Below are positions 5,912 to 8,948 of a stretch of 8,948 nucleotides of DNA, piece by piece (position 1 is the stretch's first letter; each line of letters opens with the position of its first letter). The position numbers and the translations under genes were made by a program. The stretch lies in NCBI GenBank assembly GCA_035574175.1, contig DATLZB010000208.1, positions 1 through 8,948 on the forward strand, in the 5' to 3' direction. The notes under the pieces are model-generated. The model made no database searches. It had not been told where the DNA came from and worked only from the letters and a program-made list of their open reading frames with translations. The DNA is from DATLZB01 sp035574175. Lineage in GTDB: Bacteria > Pseudomonadota > Alphaproteobacteria > Rhizobiales > Hyphomicrobiaceae.

Positions 5912-6499
5912 TCAGGCCGGCCAGCTCCGCAGGGCCAGCTCGGCGACCCGGTGCAGCTCCTGCCGGCTCGCCCCGGCTGCGGCTTGCACCGACATGCCTT
6001 CGAGCACGGTCATGATGTAGCGGGCGAACTCGGCCGGCTCGAGCTCGGCCGGGAATTCGCCGGTCCGCTGCGCCGCTTCGAGGCGCGCACGCAGCAGGCG
6101 CTCGCCCTCGGCCCGCCGCTGGGCGAGCTCGCGGCCAATGGATTCGGCTGCCTCGCTGCACGCAATGGCCCCGCGCACGAGCAGGCAGCCCGGCGGATTG
6201 CATTGCTCGGTCAGGAAGTTGGCGCTCTCATGCAGGAGGTGCTCGAGCATCCCCCGCGCGGTCGGCTTCGCCAGGGCCTCCTGCCAGTAGCGCACCCGCT
6301 TCTGCACGTAGCGGTCGAGCGCCTTGCGGAACAGTGCCTCTTTGTTGCCGAATGCGGCATAAAGGCTCGGGGGGTTGATCCCCATCGCCACGGTCAAATC
6401 TGCAATTGTCGCGCCCTCGTAACCGTTGCGCCAGAACACTTCGAGCGCCTTGTCGAGTGCCTGCTCGATGTCGAATTCCCTGGGGCGACCGACGGCCAC
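5912..6499 (-). CDS. TetR/AcrR-family regulator, ComR-like subfamily; likely repressor of the divergent RND pump
   Basis: A 195-aa TetR-family protein. It has the N-terminal signature GRPREFDIEQALDKALEVFW (4-23), and the HTH TIADLTVAMGINPPSLYAAF (31-50) followed by NKEALFRKALDRY (52-64). The ligand-binding half has the GC pair in NPPGCLLV (101-108) and ends EGMSVQAAAGAS...LALRSWPA. The GRP-x-x-FD start, the PxGC motif and the GMS-x-x-A-x-x-GAS end resemble Escherichia coli ComR (from memory), so this subfamily is favoured over classical AcrR. GTG 6499 is the start; a weak GAGAG lies upstream. It is divergent from the adaptor-pump operon and separated by 135 bp containing an operator-like dyad. 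This is the usual arrangement of a local repressor released by a small hydrophobic or reactive ligand. The 209 bp after its stop hold the DGPF operon promoter. Confidence 0.93.
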   Translation of the reverse strand: MAVGRPREFDIEQALDKALEVFWRNGYEGATIADLTVAMGINPPSLYAAFGNKEALFRKALDRYVQKRVRYWQEALAKPTARGMLEHLLHESANFLTEQCNPPGCLLVRGAIACSEAAESIGRELAQRRAEGERLLRARLEAAQRTGEFPAELEPAEFARYIMTVLEGMSVQAAAGASRQELHRVAELALRSWPA

Positions 6500-6569
6500 G
6501 ACCCGTTGCTCTCGCTTCTTGCTCAGGTTTTGTTGTCGAACCTTTCTTACCGGCCACTAAATAAGTCGC

Positions 6570-6599
6570 TTGACAACTCCCGTCCAGCGCCATTATGTA
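6570..6599 (+). promoter_or_regulatory. Putative sigma-70 promoter of the efflux operon
   Basis: TTGACA (6570-6575) is a perfect -35 consensus. The -10 candidates at 17-18 bp spacing are weak (TTATGT 6593-6598 or TATGTA 6594-6599). The -10 and start region overlap the TGTAG-N6-CTACA dyad, fitting a repressed promoter. Distance to the adaptor ATG is about 35 bp. Confidence 0.45.
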
Positions 6600-6611
6600 G
6601 CGCATACTACA
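6596..6611. promoter_or_regulatory. Putative TetR-family operator
   Basis: TGTAG-CGCATA-CTACA is a perfect 5+5 inverted repeat with a 6-bp centre. A second offset dyad, TATG-N5-CATA (6594-6606), overlaps it. The size and the place, over the -10 and start region of the divergent efflux operon, fit a TetR dimer site. Confidence 0.5.
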
Positions 6612-6618
6612 AAAAATG

Positions 6619-6636
6619 ATGATCGGAGCTGATCAT
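6619..6636 (+). promoter_or_regulatory. Dyad enclosing the ribosome-binding site of the adaptor gene
   Basis: ATGATC-GGAGCT-GATCAT is a perfect 6-bp inverted repeat. Its loop holds the Shine-Dalgarno GGAG (6625-6628), and its right arm includes the first two bases of the ATG at 6635. It may be a second operator or an RNA hairpin that tunes translation. Confidence 0.45.
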
Positions 6637-7864
6637 GGCATTCCCCGCACAGCGCAGCCGCATCCTGCTTTCGGGCGTGGTCTTGGCCTTGGCCGCTGCC
6701 GCTGTTGCCGGCCTCATCGACGTTTCCAGCAGCGCCTCCCAATCCGGCGCGGCCGCGAAGGCTCCCCCTTCCGCGGTGCCGGTGTCGGTTGCGACCGTCG
6801 AGCGGCGCGAGGTTACGATATGGAACGAATTTTCCGGCCGTTTGGAGGCTGTTGAGCGTGTCGACATCCGCTCGCGCGTCGCCGGCGCCGTGCAGAAGGT
6901 TCACTTCCGTGAAGGGGCCCTGGTCGCCGAGGGAGATCTGCTCGTCTCCATCGATCCGGCGCCGTTTGCTGCCGAGGTGGAGCGCCTTGAGGCCCAGGTC
7001 GGCGCGGCTGAGGCCCGACTGGCGCTGGCCAAGAAGGACCTCGAGCGCAGCCAGCAGCTGCAGCGATCTGGCTCAAGCGCCATCTCCGAAAGCGTCATCG
7101 ATCAGCGCCTCTCCGCCCATCGCCAGGCCGAAGCCGAGCTGCGGGCCGCCCAGGCGGCGCTGGAGCTGGCGCGCCTCAACCTCGGTTACACCGAGGTCCG
7201 TGCCCCGGTTGCAGGTCGCGTCGGCAAGCTCGAGATCACGGTCGGCAACCTGATCGCCGCCGGTCCGGGCGCACCCGTGCTCACCACCATGGTCTCCGTC
7301 GATCCCATCTACGCCAGCTTCAATGCCGATGAGGAGGTGGTGATGCGGGCGCTCAAGGCGCTGGGTGCGGGCGCAAATGCCCATGCCGAGGTCGAGCGTA
7401 TTCCGGTGGAAATGACCACCGCCACCAGCAACGGCACCGTCTACAAGGGCCGCCTCCAGCTCATTGACAACCAGGTGGACGTCAAGACCGGCACGGTGCG
7501 TGTGCGCGCGGTGTTCGCAAACCCACGCGGCGAGCTGATGCCGGGTCAGTTCGCGCGCCTGCGCATGGGACAGCCGAAATCCGAGCCCGCGCTGCTCGTC
7601 AGTGAGCGCGCCATCGGCACCGACCAGAACAAGAAGTTCGTGCTCGTGGTCGACGCCGAGAACAAGGCGGTCTACCGCGAGGTGGCACTTGGCCCTGCGG
7701 TCGACGGGCTGCGCATGGTCAGAAGCGGGATTGAGCCCGGCGAGCGCATCGTCGTCAACGGCCTGCAGAGGGTCCGTCCCGGCGCGCTGGTCGCCCCCGA
7801 GCTGGTCGCCATGGACGCAGGCAGGCCCGACGAGGAAACAACGGGCAGCGTGGCACAGCGCTGA
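6635..7864 (+). CDS. RND efflux periplasmic adaptor (membrane fusion protein, MexE/AcrA type)
   Basis: A 409-aa adaptor that would bridge the inner-membrane RND pump and an outer-membrane channel. An N-terminal hydrophobic segment (about 9-28) is a signal or anchor. The first beta-barrel and lipoyl half follow (VERVDIRSRVAGAVQKVHFREGALVAEGDLL, about 73-103), then an alpha-helical hairpin with heptad-like residues (about 113-182), the second lipoyl half (LGYTEVRAPVAGRVGKLEITVGNLI, 183-207), the beta-barrel (215-315) and the membrane-proximal domain to about 390. There is no cysteine anywhere, so unlike MexE and AcrA it is not a lipoprotein. The start ATG 6635 has GGAG 6 nt upstream. It is first in the operon, 43 bp before the pump gene, and presumably under control of the divergent TetR protein. 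Confidence 0.95.
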   Translation: MAFPAQRSRILLSGVVLALAAAAVAGLIDVSSSASQSGAAAKAPPSAVPVSVATVERREVTIWNEFSGRLEAVERVDIRSRVAGAVQKVHFREGALVAEGDLLVSIDPAPFAAEVERLEAQVGAAEARLALAKKDLERSQQLQRSGSSAISESVIDQRLSAHRQAEAELRAAQAALELARLNLGYTEVRAPVAGRVGKLEITVGNLIAAGPGAPVLTTMVSVDPIYASFNADEEVVMRALKALGAGANAHAEVERIPVEMTTATSNGTVYKGRLQLIDNQVDVKTGTVRVRAVFANPRGELMPGQFARLRMGQPKSEPALLVSERAIGTDQNKKFVLVVDAENKAVYREVALGPAVDGLRMVRSGIEPGERIVVNGLQRVRPGALVAPELVAMDAGRPDEETTGSVAQR

Positions 7865-7907
7865 CCTGGCGCCGTTCGACGCCGGCCGACATCAAGGAAT
7901 TTCAGCC
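7865..7907 (+). promoter_or_regulatory. Intercistronic gap with ribosome-binding site of the pump gene
   Basis: This 43-bp gap holds AAGGA (7894-7898), 9 nt before the pump ATG at 7908. No terminator or promoter is seen, so the two genes are very likely one transcript. Confidence 0.6.
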
Positions 7908-8948
7908 ATGGACTTCTCCAAGTTTTTCATCGACCGGCCGATCTTTGCCGCCGTTCTGTCAATCCTCATCTTCGTGGCCGGTCTCCTGGCGCTCCGCGTC
8001 ATGCCGATCTCCGAGTATCCGGAGGTGGTGCCGCCGCAGGTGATCGTGCGCGCCCAGTATCCGGGCGCCAACCCGACGGTGATCGCGGCCACCGTCGCCA
8101 CGCCGATCGAGGAGGCAATCAACGGCGTCGAGGACATGCTTTACATGTCGAGCCAGGCGACGACGGACGGCGTCATGACGCTCACCGTCACCTTCAAGCT
8201 CGGCACCGATCCCGACAAGGCCCAGCAGCTTGTGCAGAACCGCGTCTCCCAGGCCGAGCCGCGTCTGCCCGAGGAGGTGCGCCGCCTCGGCATCACCACC
8301 GCCAAGAGCTCGCCCAACTTCATCCTGGTCGTGCACCTGCTCTCGCCCAACGACCGCTACGACATCACCTACCTGCGCAACTACGGCGTCCTCAACGTCA
8401 AGGACCGGCTGGCGCGCATTTCCGGCGTCGGCCAGGTCGAGATCTTCGGGGCCGGCGACTATTCCATGCGCATCTGGCTCGACCCACAGAAGGTGGCCGA
8501 GCGAGGCCTGTCGGCGAGCGATGTGGTGAACGAAATCAGGGCGCAGAACGTGCAGGCGGCGGCCGGCATCGTCGGCGCTCCACCGACCATGCCGGGCGTC
8601 GATCTCCAGCTCTCGGTGAACGCCCAAGGCCGCCTCGAGACGGAGGAGCAGTTCGGCAACATCATCATCAAGACCGGCGACAACGGCGAGGTCACGCGAC
8701 TGCGTGACATCGCCCGCATCGAGCTTGGTGCTGCCAGCTACGCGCTGCGATCCCTGCTCAACAACAAGCAGGCCGTGGGCATCGGCGTGTTCCAGGCGCC
8801 CGGCTCCAACGCCTTGCAGATCGCCGACAACGTCCGCGCCGTGATGGAGGACATCAAGCGCACGATGCCGGATGGGGTCGACTACGACATCGTCTACGAC
8901 ACCACCCAGTTCGTCCGCGCCTCCATCGAGGCAGTCGTGCATACGTTG
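7908..8948 (+). CDS. RND multidrug efflux transporter permease, HAE-1 family, MexF/BepE type (3' truncated by window edge)
   Basis: The first 347 codons of a pump normally about 1040-1060 aa. It begins MDFSKFFIDRPIFAAVLSIL, typical of MexF-group pumps. TM1 is about residues 11-30 and the periplasmic porter domain follows: YPGANPTVIAATVATPIEEA (51-70), VQNRVSQAEPRLPEEVRRLG (109-128), SGVGQVEIFGAGDYSMRIWL (172-191), ALRSLLNNKQAVGIGVFQAPG (279-299). The window stops just before TM2, so the proton-relay residues in TM4 and TM10 are outside it. It would be a trimeric inner-membrane proton-drug antiporter working with the upstream adaptor and an outer-membrane factor that may be encoded further right. 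MexF-type pumps export chloramphenicol, quinolones and similar compounds; the substrates here are unknown. Confidence 0.96.
   Translation, partial: MDFSKFFIDRPIFAAVLSILIFVAGLLALRVMPISEYPEVVPPQVIVRAQYPGANPTVIAATVATPIEEAINGVEDMLYMSSQATTDGVMTLTVTFKLGTDPDKAQQLVQNRVSQAEPRLPEEVRRLGITTAKSSPNFILVVHLLSPNDRYDITYLRNYGVLNVKDRLARISGVGQVEIFGAGDYSMRIWLDPQKVAERGLSASDVVNEIRAQNVQAAAGIVGAPPTMPGVDLQLSVNAQGRLETEEQFGNIIIKTGDNGEVTRLRDIARIELGAASYALRSLLNNKQAVGIGVFQAPGSNALQIADNVRAVMEDIKRTMPDGVDYDIVYDTTQFVRASIEAVVHTL

Noticed and set aside
6534..6539. TGTCGA on the plus strand in the tetR-efflux gap, as a second ECF42 promoter
   Set aside because: At 16-17 bp spacing the sequence is ACTA or CTAA, not CGTC/CGAC, so only half of the motif is present.
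6616..6855. Small plus-strand frame of 79 codons beginning ATGATG before the adaptor start
   Set aside because: It overlaps the adaptor gene in another frame, has no ribosome-binding site of its own, and shows no domain.
7959..8942. Minus-strand open frame of 327 codons
   Set aside because: Antisense to the RND pump; a His/Asp/Val-rich shadow typical of such genes.
1..8948. CRISPR array, insertion sequence, prophage or tRNA-linked island
   Set aside because: No spaced direct repeats, transposase-like protein, integrase, tRNA or target-site duplication was seen on either strand.

Overview
This 8.9 kb window is compact, GC-rich chromosomal DNA from a Gram-negative bacterium. The gene set (RND efflux pump, RpiR and TetR regulators, ECF42 sigma factor with DGPF-domain proteins, a sarcosine-oxidase-like flavoenzyme) and the codon use suggest a proteobacterium, probably alphaproteobacterial. 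That placement is inference; there is no rRNA, tRNA or other phylogenetic marker. I see no insertion sequence, phage gene, CRISPR array or attachment site.

Layout. Positions 1-6499 are read entirely from the minus strand. In order of transcription they hold a ComR-like TetR regulator (6499-5912), two YCII/DGPF-domain proteins (5702-5289 and 5160-4726), a monomeric-sarcosine-oxidase-type FAD oxidase (4576-3419), an ECF42-type sigma factor with its long C-terminal extension (3342-2047), an RpiR regulator (1996-1037), and a class III aminotransferase that overlaps it by ATGA and runs off the left edge (1040-<1). Positions 6635-8948 are read from the plus strand and hold a MexE/AcrA-type periplasmic adaptor and the first 347 codons of a MexF-type RND pump, which runs off the right edge.

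How the genes work together. (1) The TetR gene and the efflux operon are divergent. The 135 bp between them holds a TTGACA promoter and a perfect TGTAG-N6-CTACA dyad placed to block it, so the TetR protein most likely represses the pump. (2) The DGPF pair and the ECF42 sigma factor form the classical ECF42 cassette. Upstream of the first DGPF gene lies TGTCGA-N17-CGTC, which matches the published ECF42 promoter consensus as I remember it, with an A8 tract at an UP-element position. The sigma factor probably drives this operon and so its own gene. The oxidase sits between the DGPF pair and the sigma gene and may be a cargo or effector gene of the regulon. (3) RpiR and the aminotransferase look like a translationally coupled two-gene unit, probably for catabolism of an amino compound sensed through the RpiR SIS domain.

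The longest gap without a gene is 209 bp (5703-5911). No strong rho-independent terminator was found. Small GC-rich dyads without T-tracts occur in each intercistronic gap from 5288 down to 1997. The most interesting observation is the ECF42 cassette with its predicted promoter and embedded oxidase. It extends a known system and is not clearly a new one.
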